From NCBI GenBank assembly GCA_007741555.1, contig CP036526.1, positions 6,076,001-6,140,000 of the forward strand: DNA of 64,000 bases, written 5' to 3'. Every line of letters starts with the position of its first letter. Positions within the stretch are counted from its first letter, which is position 1. This stretch comes from Stieleria marina. GTDB lineage: Bacteria > Planctomycetota > Planctomycetia > Pirellulales > Pirellulaceae. The notes beneath the pieces were generated by a model. That model was not told the origin of the DNA, did no database searches, and saw only the letters and a list, made by a program, of their open reading frames with translations. Both the position numbers and the translations under genes were made by a program. Positions 34,790 to 44,100 of this stretch are shown piece by piece.

Positions 34790-35040
34790 GTCGGTACCGT
34801 TGGCTCGATCGAAATGGCTGGTGAAGTGGGAACGCGGATGGGGTCAAAACGAAAACGCAGCTTGGTCGGCTTTTTTCAAAAACAACGATTCTGACGATTG
34901 AAACGGCTGGACTGTCGAATTAGTCTGCAATGCAGGCTCGGGGGGGTGACCAATCGGACGTGGTGCATCGGTCTTGAACACCGGATTGCGCCCACCGCTG
35001 AATTTTTGCAACTCCACCTGTCTCTTTAGTCTTGAGGTCT

Positions 35041-35481
35041 ATGATGAAACGGTTTGCCGCCACCATCGTCTTGGCACTTGTTGCCGCAGTTTTTAGTTCG
35101 GACACCGCCTCGGCTCAGCAGCCCTGTGGCTTTGGCGGATTTCAGCCGTTCGGATTCTACCAGCCTTACGGAGCACGGTATGGCTCGTCGCTAGCGACTC
35201 CGCCGTACTTCGCGCTAAACCCACCTGTCTACTACGGAGCACGATTCGCGCGACCGTATGGAATGAGCCCCTTCGCTTCGCCCCCAATCGTCACCGCCCC
35301 AGCAGGATACCAAGGACGACTGCGTACGAATTTCCAGCAAACATCACTGCAGCACAGTGCTCGCGTTTCGCACTCGAATCCATACGTGTCAAAGAGTGCC
35401 CAATTTGCCTCGGCCGTCGTCAGAAAAGGCGACATCCAGTCCAACCCTTTCGCGTCGGACGCCCAATTGGCTCAAAAATAG
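35041..35481 (+). CDS. Small exported protein, Gly/Tyr/Phe-rich
   Basis: A 146-residue protein with a signal peptide (KRFAATIVLALVAAVFSSDTASA). The mature part is rich in Phe, Tyr, Gly and Pro (GFGGFQPFGFYQPYGARYG, then GARFARPYGMSPF), a composition typical of low-complexity surface or matrix proteins. No family is recognised. The start is one of two adjacent ATGs (35041/35044), with GAGG just upstream. The gene is followed by a strong intrinsic terminator (35511-35551), so it is a single-gene unit. It lies between GT4 and Wzz/GumC genes but on its own transcript. Confidence 0.8.
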   Translation: MMKRFAATIVLALVAAVFSSDTASAQQPCGFGGFQPFGFYQPYGARYGSSLATPPYFALNPPVYYGARFARPYGMSPFASPPIVTAPAGYQGRLRTNFQQTSLQHSARVSHSNPYVSKSAQFASAVVRKGDIQSNPFASDAQLAQK

Positions 35482-35510
35482 TCGGCCACGTCGACACCCC
35501 AAAAGCCGCG

Positions 35511-35551
35511 AAAACTCTATCGTTTGATCACAAGCGATAGAGTTTTTTTCT
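35511..35551 (+). terminator. Intrinsic terminator after the small exported protein gene
   Basis: AAAACTCTATCG (35511-35522) pairs perfectly with CGATAGAGTTTT (35535-35546) over twelve base pairs with a 12-base loop, and is followed by further Ts. Thirty bases after the stop codon at 35481. A clear factor-independent terminator for the plus strand. Confidence 0.9.
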
Positions 35552-35902
35552 CGGCAGCAACCAGCACTCAACTTGGGACAAAACGGTCACCCAGTGGGGG
35601 CAGTTTTTTGGTAAGACGAAATGATTGGCCGCGTTTCGTTGATGATCACCGCTACCACGTGGCCCAAGTCCCTAACCGTTAAAAGCTAGTAGCCGAAAAG
35701 ATGTTCTGGGTTTCGGCCCCATTGAATTGCTTCTTTTCCACGCCCACATGGCTATGCTAAAGAACGCCAAACCACGCACTGCCACTACCTGACGGTGACG
35801 GTGAACGGCACCCAATTGGTCACGTCCGCGATCGTTCGGCATTGCACGAATCCGAAGCGGTCTCGATCCAGGAAAACCCAAGTTTCGATTGCGACAACTG
35901 AC
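35552..35902 (+). other. Intergenic region before the Wzz/GumC gene
   Basis: About 350 bases. The GumC reading frame is open from 35795 but its first 36 residues look non-coding; I see no other gene. A possible promoter for the Wzz/GumC gene should lie here but no clear -35/-10 pair stands out. Confidence 0.4.
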
Positions 35903-37519
35903 ATGTCTTCTTCCGATCATACCCCATTAACGCTCACCGAAATTATCGCCGGCGGTTGGCGACAAAAGTGGTTTGCTATTCCATTGTTTCTTGTACTCGC
36001 CGTGGCCTGCATAGCAGTGCTGTGGCTGATGCCCAATCGCTACACATCCGAAGCTCAGCTCTTGGTGCGACTGGGCCCCAACGCAGTGTCGATGGATCCC
36101 ACCACCGAACTGAGTCGCACGGTTTCGCTGCAAGAGAGCCGACTTCACCAAGTCAATTCGGTCATGGAATTGATCAACTCGCGAGAGATGATCCAGCGAG
36201 TCGCCAAACGGATTGGTACCGATCGCATTTTGCAACCAATCGGCTTCCTCGAAAAAACTCAACACTGGCTGACGAACTTGGCCCCCAATCGTTCCATCCA
36301 AGCCGAAGGTGGGTATTCAGCAGCCGAAGTCGCTGAGCTAATCGAACTAGGCAAAGCCTGCAAAAAACTGGAGCGTGACCTCGTCGCCGATGTCGGCAAA
36401 AAAGCTTATACGATCGATGTTCGGTACGTCAGCAATTCTCCTTACTTGGCTCACGACATTGTCGAAGCAATGCTGGAGGAATATCCCCGCTATCACGCCA
36501 ACGCACATGGTTCGACTGGTTCGCTTGATTTCTTCAAGCAAGAACTCAAATCAACGCTTGATTCAGCGACCGACGCGCAAGGCGAACTGCGTGACTTAAA
36601 ACTCAAAATGGGAATCGTGGATCTCGATTCGGAAAAGCTGGCGTTGCAAGAAAAACTGAGCCAGCTGGAACGAGCCACCAACGACACAGATAGCAAGTTG
36701 GCCGAAGTCGACGCGGAAATGTCGAGCTTGAAAACCGAAATCGCTTCCCTACCCGAACGCATCGTTGCCGAAGAAACGACCGGGATCTTCAAGCGATCAG
36801 GCGACTTGGTGCGTCAAGGTTTGTACGAATTGGAGTTAAAGGAGAAGGAGCTCTCGACCAATTTCAATCCGGATCACCCCAAGATGCTGTCGATTCGCGA
36901 ACAACTGCAGCAAGCTCGATTGATTGCGAATTCGGAAATCGGGCAATCACCTCAAGTCAGAAACGTCGCCAATCCGCTTCGTCAGCAACTGGACCTGCTG
37001 CATCGACAGGCGATCGCCAAACGTGCGGGACTACAGGCAAAACAAAAACAGCTGGCTCTTCAACTGGCGTCAGCCAGGGCAGAACTGGTTGATTTGAATG
37101 TCTTGGGCGCCGATCTCACCCGGCTCAACTGGGATGCGGAGGTCGCCGAAAACACTTATCTGGACACGGCCAAGCGGCTCGCAAACGCGCGTCAAATCGC
37201 TGACTTAGAATCGTTTGAATTGAGCGACGTTACCATTGCTCAACCAGCAACACTGCAATTAACCAAAACGGGCCCACTGCGGTTTTATATCGGACTGGTA
37301 GGCTTCTGTATTGTCGGCTGCCTCACGTTCTTTGCCGCCGCACTCCGCGACAAAAATTTGGTCAGCAGCCCGACGCCGATTAAGAAAAGGCGTCCTATCG
37401 AAGTATGGACAGGACCGGCACCGACCGCCCAAACTGACCATGCATCGATTGCGTCAGCTGGCAGACAAATTGCCGACCAGACTTCGTTGCATCCCGAGCT
37501 GGCAAAACCGTCTTCCTAG
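35903..37519 (+). CDS. Wzz/GumC-type polysaccharide chain-length protein
   Basis: A 538-residue protein. An N-terminal membrane segment (about residues 22-43: FAIPLFLVLAVACIAVLWLM) precedes NRYTSEAQLLVRLGPNAV, the Wzz-domain signature of chain-length determinants. Long coiled coils follow (about 190-400: LESKLAE, QEKLSQLERATND, ELKEKELSTNFNPDHPKML). A C-terminal membrane segment (RFYIGLVGFCIVGCLTFFAAAL) closes the periplasmic loop. No tyrosine-kinase domain is attached, so this is the GumC-like half only. It would set the length or drive export of exopolysaccharide. The ATG at 35903 is chosen over an upstream extension with no support. Confidence 0.87.
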   Translation: MSSSDHTPLTLTEIIAGGWRQKWFAIPLFLVLAVACIAVLWLMPNRYTSEAQLLVRLGPNAVSMDPTTELSRTVSLQESRLHQVNSVMELINSREMIQRVAKRIGTDRILQPIGFLEKTQHWLTNLAPNRSIQAEGGYSAAEVAELIELGKACKKLERDLVADVGKKAYTIDVRYVSNSPYLAHDIVEAMLEEYPRYHANAHGSTGSLDFFKQELKSTLDSATDAQGELRDLKLKMGIVDLDSEKLALQEKLSQLERATNDTDSKLAEVDAEMSSLKTEIASLPERIVAEETTGIFKRSGDLVRQGLYELELKEKELSTNFNPDHPKMLSIREQLQQARLIANSEIGQSPQVRNVANPLRQQLDLLHRQAIAKRAGLQAKQKQLALQLASARAELVDLNVLGADLTRLNWDAEVAENTYLDTAKRLANARQIADLESFELSDVTIAQPATLQLTKTGPLRFYIGLVGFCIVGCLTFFAAALRDKNLVSSPTPIKKRRPIEVWTGPAPTAQTDHASIASAGRQIADQTSLHPELAKPSS

Positions 37520-37643
37520 TTCGATGTGATTGAGCTAGATGGAGCCAGCTAACTAGAGCGAGCCAGCCAAACTGTGTGATTCGACCTGAGTCGTACTTCG
37601 ACAAGCGTGCGCAACACAGCCGAGGTTCGCTCGCACAAGCAAT

Positions 37644-39002
37644 CTATCGAGGTTGCCGCGGGCGATCGTAGTCGTGGTCTTCTTCCAGCGGCAAATCGTC
37701 GTCTTCGTCGCTGTCGACAATTGTGTCCTGGGCATTTTCGTGTCGCCTCAGCGGGCACAGACAGCAAACAAAGAACGATAGAGTGGCTGGACCGGGGAAC
37801 GTTTCCAACACAGTGTCTTCAAAGAGACCACTAATCAAAACAAAGATTGCCAACGCACTGATCGGCCGGAATTCGCCAGCAAACGCAACGTTTACTAACC
37901 ACAGTGCAAGGCAGATCATCAACGCTCCCGCAACCACGCCCGCGACCATCGCAGCGTGCAAAAACATGTTGTGCGTGGACTGTGAAAAATCCAACATCAG
38001 TGCCTGCGCCGCTCCAAATCCATAGCCGGTGATTGGCTTTTCGCTGATCAGCCGAATTGCTTCGGCCCAAATCGCGACGCGACCAGTTCCGGTTGTTAGC
38101 TCGGTCGAATCACCCGTCTTGGAGACCGAACCGGCAAGCTTGGCAATCGTGTCTCCTTCATTGCCCGATGCGATGAGCAGAAACAGTGCCAGCAAGCCCA
38201 CGAAACCGCCAAGCATCATCCATTGAATTCCCGCTCGCGTTTTCAGGCGATCCATAAAGAGAGCAGCCAATGCGATTCCGGTACCACCGATCACTGTTCG
38301 GCTAATCGTAAACGCGATCGTGACGGAAAAAGCGAGGACCAGCCAGAACGCGATCGGAGTCGAGATGCGGCGGTCGCGCCAAAGGGCCGCGGAAGCCAAC
38401 AGCCCGATCGCTGCCGTACGACCGACCGAGTTTGGGTGCGCATGGCCGCCCAGACGCTCGACCGTAACACTGCCCAGAAACTCTTTGAAAACCCCAAATT
38501 CAGGCATCAAGAAGTAAAGAATCCATGCAAAACCACACGCGGCTAAAGTGCCAAGCACGATCGCATAGAAGAACGTTTTCTCTTTGAGGTACGCCAAACA
38601 AGTCGCAATGAACGCGACGTAAGAAAGATTGATCAGCGTCGCCGGCAATGCCGACGGCGAAAAGCCACTGAGTGCTGATGGAAATGCCAAGAGCAAGATC
38701 AGGATCAGGATGCAAGCCGGAATCGACAGAAGCACACGACGCACACCCGTTGTCGTTAGTACGCCCCACAAACCCAGCATCGCGCTGAACGCTGAAACGG
38801 CCAATTTCAGGGCCACCTGCCAATCTAGCCCCACCTCCATCAATTCGCCCTCTTTGGACATATTCAACGGGCAGATGAAGACGCTCAAAACGATCGCAAA
38901 GAACAGCATCGGACCCAGGAACGAACCCTTGTCAGAATCTGCATCCAAGTCGGCGGTGGTATCAACCGTAGCGATGGTCGGTTTCCTGTAAGCGAAGCAC
39001 AA
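37644..39002 (-). CDS. O-antigen ligase family protein
   Basis: A polytopic membrane protein with ten or more hydrophobic segments and a long periplasmic loop holding LGGHAHPNSVGRTAAIG, the HPN signature of the WaaL/Wzy ligase-polymerase family, and FTISRTVIGGTG. The tail is acidic (DEDDDLPLEEDHDYD). It polymerises or ligates surface polysaccharide; which is not decided. The start is unclear because no ATG lies before the first membrane segment: a TTG at 39002 is used, a TTG at 39125 is possible, and the first ATG is inside the first membrane helix. Converges with the Wzz/GumC gene. Confidence 0.8.
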   Translation of the reverse strand: MCFAYRKPTIATVDTTADLDADSDKGSFLGPMLFFAIVLSVFICPLNMSKEGELMEVGLDWQVALKLAVSAFSAMLGLWGVLTTTGVRRVLLSIPACILILILLLAFPSALSGFSPSALPATLINLSYVAFIATCLAYLKEKTFFYAIVLGTLAACGFAWILYFLMPEFGVFKEFLGSVTVERLGGHAHPNSVGRTAAIGLLASAALWRDRRISTPIAFWLVLAFSVTIAFTISRTVIGGTGIALAALFMDRLKTRAGIQWMMLGGFVGLLALFLLIASGNEGDTIAKLAGSVSKTGDSTELTTGTGRVAIWAEAIRLISEKPITGYGFGAAQALMLDFSQSTHNMFLHAAMVAGVVAGALMICLALWLVNVAFAGEFRPISALAIFVLISGLFEDTVLETFPGPATLSFFVCCLCPLRRHENAQDTIVDSDEDDDLPLEEDHDYDRPRQPR

Positions 39003-39450
39003 AACTGAAAGTGATGATTCGGGCTGCCAGCCAATGAGGCAAAGTCGGCTGCGTTTCAGTTGTCTAACGAAGATAATAACGCGGCGTTGATCTACCAAGC
39101 TTCGATTGGCAATTCGGAGCGGCAACTAGCCAATTCGCAATCCAATCAACCGGAATGACCGTCACATCCCACCACGGCCTGATTCGACGAACAAGCGATC
39201 CATCGACTGGGCCTCCCTTGGCATCGGTCGCTGGAAGGATCCATCTGCAATGGCCGCCTTTTTATCGCTTTGACAATCTGTCCGCCTCAAACGCCGCAAG
39301 GCAATCTTCGTTTAGGGGGAGCGATAAAGTTTCGCGTTTTCCAGTAACAAACCTCGGTTTTCTTCGCTTCGTTTTACGTCGAAACCTGCCTGGTAAATGG
39401 TGGTTTCAACAGTAAAGGACCGTTCGTTTCACTTCACAAAGGATCATGCC
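39003..39450. other. Intergenic region between O-antigen ligase and zinc-ribbon gene
   Basis: About 448 bases, shared by divergent genes if the ligase starts at 39002. No convincing gene: short open frames lack ribosome sites and show no family. AAGGA stands eight bases before the ATG at 39451. No promoter is certain. Confidence 0.4.
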
Positions 39451-39816
39451 ATGAACTCAGACCCCGAAAACAAAATCACGTGTGCGTGTCCTTCTGGTCA
39501 CAAAGTCCGTGGAGAAGCTTCGTTGTGCGGCGAAAAAGTCATCTGCCCCCGCTGTAAACGCGTATTTGTGTTTGGCCACCGCGACGACCAACCGTCTCGC
39601 GTGAGCGACACAGGCGTGATGCGGATTTTGGGTGACATGCCAGCCCCGCTTCCGCCGGCAGGCGCTGATGATTCGCCGGAGACAAAACCATGCGGACGTT
39701 GCAATATCGCGATCGATGCTTCGGCGTCGGTATGCAAACACTGCAATTCGTACGTCGGCGTGATGCCACGCTTTATGCGGTCACTGAACCAAGCACCAAC
39801 GCTGCATCAGAACTGA
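39451..39816 (+). CDS. Double zinc-ribbon protein
   Basis: A 121-residue protein with two cysteine clusters. The first (CACPSGHKVRGEASLCGEKVICPRCKRVF) has C-x-C, C and C-x2-C arrangement; the second (KPCGRCNIAIDASASVCKHC) has C-x2-C ... C-x2-C. Between them is a proline-rich linker (PAPLPPAG). Both look like structural zinc ribbons. Function is unknown; DNA/RNA or protein binding is possible. The ATG at 39451 follows AAAGGA. The gene is followed by a stable hairpin without a T tract (39850-39882). Confidence 0.8.
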   Translation: MNSDPENKITCACPSGHKVRGEASLCGEKVICPRCKRVFVFGHRDDQPSRVSDTGVMRILGDMPAPLPPAGADDSPETKPCGRCNIAIDASASVCKHCNSYVGVMPRFMRSLNQAPTLHQN

Positions 39817-39849
39817 TGCGTCACGACAAGAAAGAAGTTTCGGCGACCA

Positions 39850-39882
39850 TCCTCGCAGAGGGAACAGCACCGTCTGCGAGGA
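39850..39882 (+). repeat. Stable inverted repeat after the zinc-ribbon gene
   Basis: TCCTCGCAGA (39850-39859) pairs with TCTGCGAGGA (39873-39882) over ten base pairs around a 13-base loop, 34 bases after the stop codon. No T tract follows on either strand, so it is an mRNA-end structure or Rho-linked site rather than a classic intrinsic terminator. Confidence 0.6.
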
Positions 39883-40173
39883 CAGTCCGATGAAGCAGTT
39901 ACCGTGCTTTCACGCTCGGAGCAAATTTGCAATTGCTCTCTCACAGCGACGCGGTCAACAGCGGGCCGAGGTCGATGGCCCGCCGATGATAAAAGCGACT
40001 GCTGCATTACGAGCGGCACACCGATCATTCACCGAAAAGTAGCGTTTGAGGGTTCTCATTCACCACGAAGCTTTTGATCGGCATCTAAATGCGAATTCGT
40101 GATCTCTGTACAGAGAATCAACGTCAGAATTCAGGGAATACTCCGGCGTGGAATAGCTGCTATTTGCCAGCAA
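39883..40173. other. Intergenic region between zinc-ribbon and DUF1499 genes
   Basis: Including the preceding hairpin, about 357 bases separate the two convergent genes. Nothing else recognisable is seen: no open frame with a ribosome site, no RNA gene and no repeat. Confidence 0.4.
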
Positions 40174-40608
40174 TCACTTCCACGCTTGGGACAACTCCGT
40201 CAAATTGCGGGGATTCTGTCCAAGGTCGCCTTTGCCGATCCGCGATTCGCTGACGGTTTCGATCACCACTCCCGCATCAAGCTGGCGGATTGTGACGTGG
40301 ATATCGTCGGTGAACTTGAACAAAGCGGTTGAGCGAATCAGATGCATCTGGGTCTCCGACGGCGACGGCATATCCTTAGATTCCACGGTCCACCGACTTT
40401 GTCCGGCGACCCAATTGGCAATCCGCTCGGCCGTTTCTGCAACCGACCCTTCCTGAAGTTCGAAGGTCTGCTCCGCGCGATTTTCCGTCCAGTCACGGCT
40501 CCAGTCGTCGACTCGCCAACAGACGGCCCCGACGGCGATGGCCACAACGACCAGCACGGAAACTCCCAACATTTTTGGCCAGTTCTTTGATTTTGGGAAT
40601 TCGCTCAT
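40174..40608 (-). CDS. DUF1499 family membrane-anchored protein
   Basis: A 144-residue protein with an N-terminal membrane segment (MLGVSVLVVVAIAVGAVCW) and a C-terminal domain whose FTDDIHVTIRQLDAGVV and SESRIGKGDLGQN segments match DUF1499 (the RSRIGxxDLGxN signature). DUF1499 proteins are of unknown function. A stop before the convergent zinc-ribbon gene and a divergent neighbour (rarA) make it a single gene. Start ATG 40608 has no strong ribosome site but no alternative is better. Confidence 0.8.
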   Translation of the reverse strand: MSEFPKSKNWPKMLGVSVLVVVAIAVGAVCWRVDDWSRDWTENRAEQTFELQEGSVAETAERIANWVAGQSRWTVESKDMPSPSETQMHLIRSTALFKFTDDIHVTIRQLDAGVVIETVSESRIGKGDLGQNPRNLTELSQAWK

Positions 40609-40709
40609 TGTTTTGTAAAATCGCTGTACTCGGAAGACTCGTCACTGTATCGATCTGCTGCTAGATTCGCCACTGTCCGCCAACGCTCCTTGTCTACAAA
40701 GCAACTTTC

Positions 40710-42038
40710 ATGAGCCCCACCCCGTCATTGTTTGAAGCCGCAGACGATGACTGCTTGGACAAAGCTCAGCCGCTTGCCGCCAGGATGCGACCGCGTCAGC
40801 TGAGTGAATACATCGGACAGCAACAGATTCTCGGCCCCGGGAAATTGCTCCGACGAATGATTGATTCGGGACGTTTGGGCAGCGTGATTTTATTTGGCCC
40901 ACCGGGAACCGGAAAAACCACTCTCGCTCATTTGCTGGCCACTGAAACGGGTAGCCAACTGCGTTCGCTGTCGGCAGTATCCAGCGGGGTCAAGGATGTT
41001 CGCGAAGTTCTAACTTGGGCCAAGGACCTTGTTGCCGCGGGCGAACCACGACCGGCATTGTTTATTGACGAAATCCATCGGTTCAGCAAAAGCCAACAAG
41101 ACGCGTTGCTGCCCGATGTCGAATCCGGCATCGTGTCGCTGATCGGTGCCACGACTAGTAATCCGTACTTTGCCGTCAACGGAGCGTTGCTTAGTCGAAG
41201 CCAACTTTTTCAGCTTCAAACACTCTCGCAAGAAGAAGTTCGTGCGTTGCTGGACCGAGCTCTCGTTGATAGACAACGCGGACTGGGTGACACCAACGTC
41301 ACAGTCGACGACGACGCACTGGACTACCTGGCCGACGCCTGCGAAGGAGACGCCAGGCGTGCTCTTTCGGCACTTGAAATTGCGGTCCGCAGCTCAGGCG
41401 ATGCAGCCAAAGTTGACAAACAGGCGGCGTTTGAATCAATGGGCAATCGGATGGCTGGATACGACGCCACGGGCGACGATCACTACGATTTGGCCAGCGC
41501 ATTGATCAAGAGTATTCGTGGCAGCGACGCTGATGCGGCAATCTATTGGCTAGCGCGAATGCTGGAAGGCGGCGAGGACATTCGGTTTCTTTGCCGGCGG
41601 CTCGTGATCCTGGCTAGTGAAGACATTGGCAACGCTGACCCACAAGCTCTGACGCTAGCGGTATCCGCCATGCAAGCCTGTGAGTTTGTCGGATTGCCCG
41701 AAAGCCAATTGACTCTCAGCCAAACCGTTGCGTACTTGTCACTTGCTCCCAAAAGCAACGCAGCGACGAAAGCCATCGGCGCCGCTCGAACCGATGTTCG
41801 GGAGCAACAGATTGTTCCCGTCCCCGTGCATCTTCGCGACGGACACTACAGCGGAGCCAAAGACCTGGGCCACGGTGAAGACTACCAGTACAGCCACAAC
41901 GACGAAGACGGCGTCGCTACTCAAGACTACCTCGGCGTCGACCGGACTTACTACGAACCTGTCGACCGCGGATACGAACAAGAACTAGCAAAACGAAAGG
42001 CAAACATCGAGCGAAAGCTAAAGGGAAAGACTGAATAG
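40710..42038 (+). CDS. rarA: Replication-associated recombination protein A
   Basis: A 442-residue AAA+ ATPase. Walker A is GPPGTGKTT (63-71), Walker B LFIDEIHR (117-124), sensor 1 in IGATTSNP, and the C-terminal half has the RarA/MgsA/WRNIP1 pattern (YDLASALIKSIRGSDADAAIYWLARML and the conserved GEDIRFLCRRLV). It acts at stalled replication forks, loading on single-stranded DNA ends with SSB. Length and order are normal. The tail after residue 370 carries LRDGHYSGAKDLGHGEDYQYSHN, a common C-terminal feature of the family. Divergent from DUF1499 and convergent with the PQQ-propeller gene. Confidence 0.94.
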   Translation: MSPTPSLFEAADDDCLDKAQPLAARMRPRQLSEYIGQQQILGPGKLLRRMIDSGRLGSVILFGPPGTGKTTLAHLLATETGSQLRSLSAVSSGVKDVREVLTWAKDLVAAGEPRPALFIDEIHRFSKSQQDALLPDVESGIVSLIGATTSNPYFAVNGALLSRSQLFQLQTLSQEEVRALLDRALVDRQRGLGDTNVTVDDDALDYLADACEGDARRALSALEIAVRSSGDAAKVDKQAAFESMGNRMAGYDATGDDHYDLASALIKSIRGSDADAAIYWLARMLEGGEDIRFLCRRLVILASEDIGNADPQALTLAVSAMQACEFVGLPESQLTLSQTVAYLSLAPKSNAATKAIGAARTDVREQQIVPVPVHLRDGHYSGAKDLGHGEDYQYSHNDEDGVATQDYLGVDRTYYEPVDRGYEQELAKRKANIERKLKGKTE

Positions 42039-42056
42039 TTGATGTGAACCAGCGAT

Positions 42057-43373
42057 CTACTGGACGCCCAAGCAGTAGAGGTACTCATTTCGTTTGCCGT
42101 CTTCTTGAAGTGCGACGCGTGCAAAGATTTTTCCGCCGCAAATCGTTGGCGTCGCGAACACGTTGTCGCCTAGCTTGTTCTTGGCAATGGATTCGTACTT
42201 CTCGGGATTCACCGCAAACACAAAGGTTTCACCGTCCTCGTTGGTCGCATAGATGTTATCACCGACCATCACTGGCGAACTACTAAACGTTCCCCCGAGC
42301 CTTGCCTTCCACTGTTCCGAACCGTCGCTCATGTCCAAACAGGTTGCGACGCCTGCATCCAAAACCGCATACAAAAAACCGTCGCGATACAGTAGCGATG
42401 GCACATACGCGCGGGTGTTGTTTTCCCAAACCACTTCCCCCGTTCCGTCGGCAGCCACGGCAGCGATGTGATTCTTTGGATAGCCACCACTCGTGACGAC
42501 GACTTTGCCGTCGGTTACGGTCGACGTGACGCATTCGGTCGTTGCACCTTCAATCTCCCAATTCACTTTTCCGGTGGCCGGATCCAAACTGGTCACCAGC
42601 TCACAGCCAGTCATGATCAGCTGTTCTTTTCCCGCCGCACGTAGAATGATCGGCGATGAATAATTTGGTTTCTTGGGACGCTCATGCTGCCATCGAACCT
42701 GACCTGTAGCACGCTCCAGGCCAACGACTTTTCCACCACCCTTGTTATCTGCCGACACGATGACCAAATCTTCAAAGATCGCCGGCGATGAACCGTAGCC
42801 TTGGTGGACGATGTAGTCGCAGATCTTCTGCTGCCAGAGAATTTCGCCCTGCAGGGACAACGCCGTCGTCCACACAGCTTGGCCGTTTAGAAAATTGACA
42901 TACAGCCGCTCAGAATCCGTCGCGATCGTGGTCGATGCCAGCGAAGCTTTCTTGTTTTGCTTTTTGTTGCCCTGCGTTTTTAAACCGCCCGTATGAACGG
43001 CGGTCCGGAAAAGCTCTTTGCCGTATCGCTTGTCAAATGCGAGCACGAATTGCGCGTCTTGATCGACATCAGCAGCGGTCAGGAACACTTGGTCGCCAAG
43101 TACGGTAGCACTACCGTGCCCACGCCCTGGGATCGGCATCCGCCAAATCACGTTCTCACTAGAGGACCAATGAAGCGGAGGCTTTTGGTCGGCAGCGGCT
43201 TGTCCGTCCCGCGACAAGCCTCGCCACCACGGAGCATCGGCTTGGGCGACTTGAGGGCGTTTTGAAGATTGACTGACTGACGACTCGTCAGCCATCGTTT
43301 GGCAGTTTCCGAAAAAAGCAAGCATCAAGCCAAGCAGGATGGAATGACTCAAAATTTTTGTTCTGGGCATCAT
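42057..43373 (-). CDS. Exported PQQ-type beta-propeller protein
   Basis: A 438-residue protein with a signal peptide (KILSHSILLGLMLAFFGNC). Repeated blades of the PQQ-like/BamB type are visible: GHGSATVLGDQVFLTAA, SSPAIFEDLVIVSAD, GKVVGLERATGQVRWQHE, TSLDPATGKVNWEIEG, DGTGEVVWENN, and FSSSPVMVGDNIYA. The WxR/W-at-blade-end pattern is as in outer-membrane assembly factor BamB and planctomycete paralogues. A lone propeller without a catalytic domain, so a scaffold or sensor role is likely. Starts at the ATG pair 43373/43370. Divergent from the DUF2007 gene. Confidence 0.85.
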   Translation of the reverse strand: MMPRTKILSHSILLGLMLAFFGNCQTMADESSVSQSSKRPQVAQADAPWWRGLSRDGQAAADQKPPLHWSSSENVIWRMPIPGRGHGSATVLGDQVFLTAADVDQDAQFVLAFDKRYGKELFRTAVHTGGLKTQGNKKQNKKASLASTTIATDSERLYVNFLNGQAVWTTALSLQGEILWQQKICDYIVHQGYGSSPAIFEDLVIVSADNKGGGKVVGLERATGQVRWQHERPKKPNYSSPIILRAAGKEQLIMTGCELVTSLDPATGKVNWEIEGATTECVTSTVTDGKVVVTSGGYPKNHIAAVAADGTGEVVWENNTRAYVPSLLYRDGFLYAVLDAGVATCLDMSDGSEQWKARLGGTFSSSPVMVGDNIYATNEDGETFVFAVNPEKYESIAKNKLGDNVFATPTICGGKIFARVALQEDGKRNEYLYCLGVQ

Positions 43374-43509
43374 ATCGTTTCGACTTTCGTATTCTGTCAA
43401 AGAGGGAGTCCCGATTAGTATAGAGCATCGGCTCGGAAGGGTGATGAAAGCGACAGTGGCTGAAGCTTTCCAACTCCGTGCCAACAACCGAGGAAAGAAA
43501 ACGATCAAA

Positions 43510-44100
43510 ATGCTGACTGCCACCAAAACACTTCAGGTTTTCTCCAATCCGCAGGCCGCCGAAATCATCCGAACTCGGCTTGATGCAGCGGGCATTTTGT
43601 CTGTCATCAACGGAGCCGAAGTAGCATCAATGTTCGGCAACATGGGTCCTGCGTTTGCAGCGGTTCGCTTAGAAGTTGCCCCGGAAGATTTCCAACGTGC
43701 GACTGAGATACTTGAAGAAGACTACCGCCTACGCAACGAACTATCGAACTGGTGCTGTGTTCGGTGTGACGAAAACAACGACGCCAGCTTCGATCTGTGT
43801 TGGAATTGTTCCAAGAAACGCGAGGGATTGGACAGCGTCTCGATCGCCGGCTCGCGTGATCCAAACGAGCAAACCGAAGAACCAATCACGGCCCCCAGTG
43901 ATGCGCAGGGACAGCACCTCAGTACCACCGACAATCCCTATGCACCAACTTGGGTTGACACTAGAAACGGCTCCCCGAATGCCGGTGATTCAGATTCAAT
44001 GCGAAAGTGGCATTGGAACTGGTCTGCGACCGCGGCCATGATGCTAGTCGCCATCATCCTTCTTTCAACGCTGGCGATCGCGTTACTTCGGTTTGCATGA
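43510..44100 (+). CDS. DUF2007 protein with RanBP2-type zinc finger and C-terminal membrane anchor
   Basis: A 196-residue protein. Residues 1-75 are a DUF2007 domain (KTLQVFSNPQAAEIIRTRLD, GPAFAAVRLEVAPEDFQRA), a putative signal-transducing fold. It is followed by WCCVRCDENNDASF then LCWNCSKK, a C-x2-C-x10-C-x2-C RanBP2-like zinc finger, an acidic/Pro linker, and a C-terminal hydrophobic helix (ATAAMMLVAIILLSTLAIALL). Topology predicts a tail-anchored cytoplasmic protein. The start is taken at ATG 43510, where the domain begins; GTG/ATG at 43441-43444 would add 23 residues. Its end overlaps the convergent methyltransferase gene by 18 bases. Confidence 0.75.
   Translation: MLTATKTLQVFSNPQAAEIIRTRLDAAGILSVINGAEVASMFGNMGPAFAAVRLEVAPEDFQRATEILEEDYRLRNELSNWCCVRCDENNDASFDLCWNCSKKREGLDSVSIAGSRDPNEQTEEPITAPSDAQGQHLSTTDNPYAPTWVDTRNGSPNAGDSDSMRKWHWNWSATAAMMLVAIILLSTLAIALLRFA

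Noticed and set aside
39155-39415. Plus-strand frame of 86 residues before the zinc-ribbon gene
   Set aside because: No ribosome site, no family, unusual composition; probably chance.
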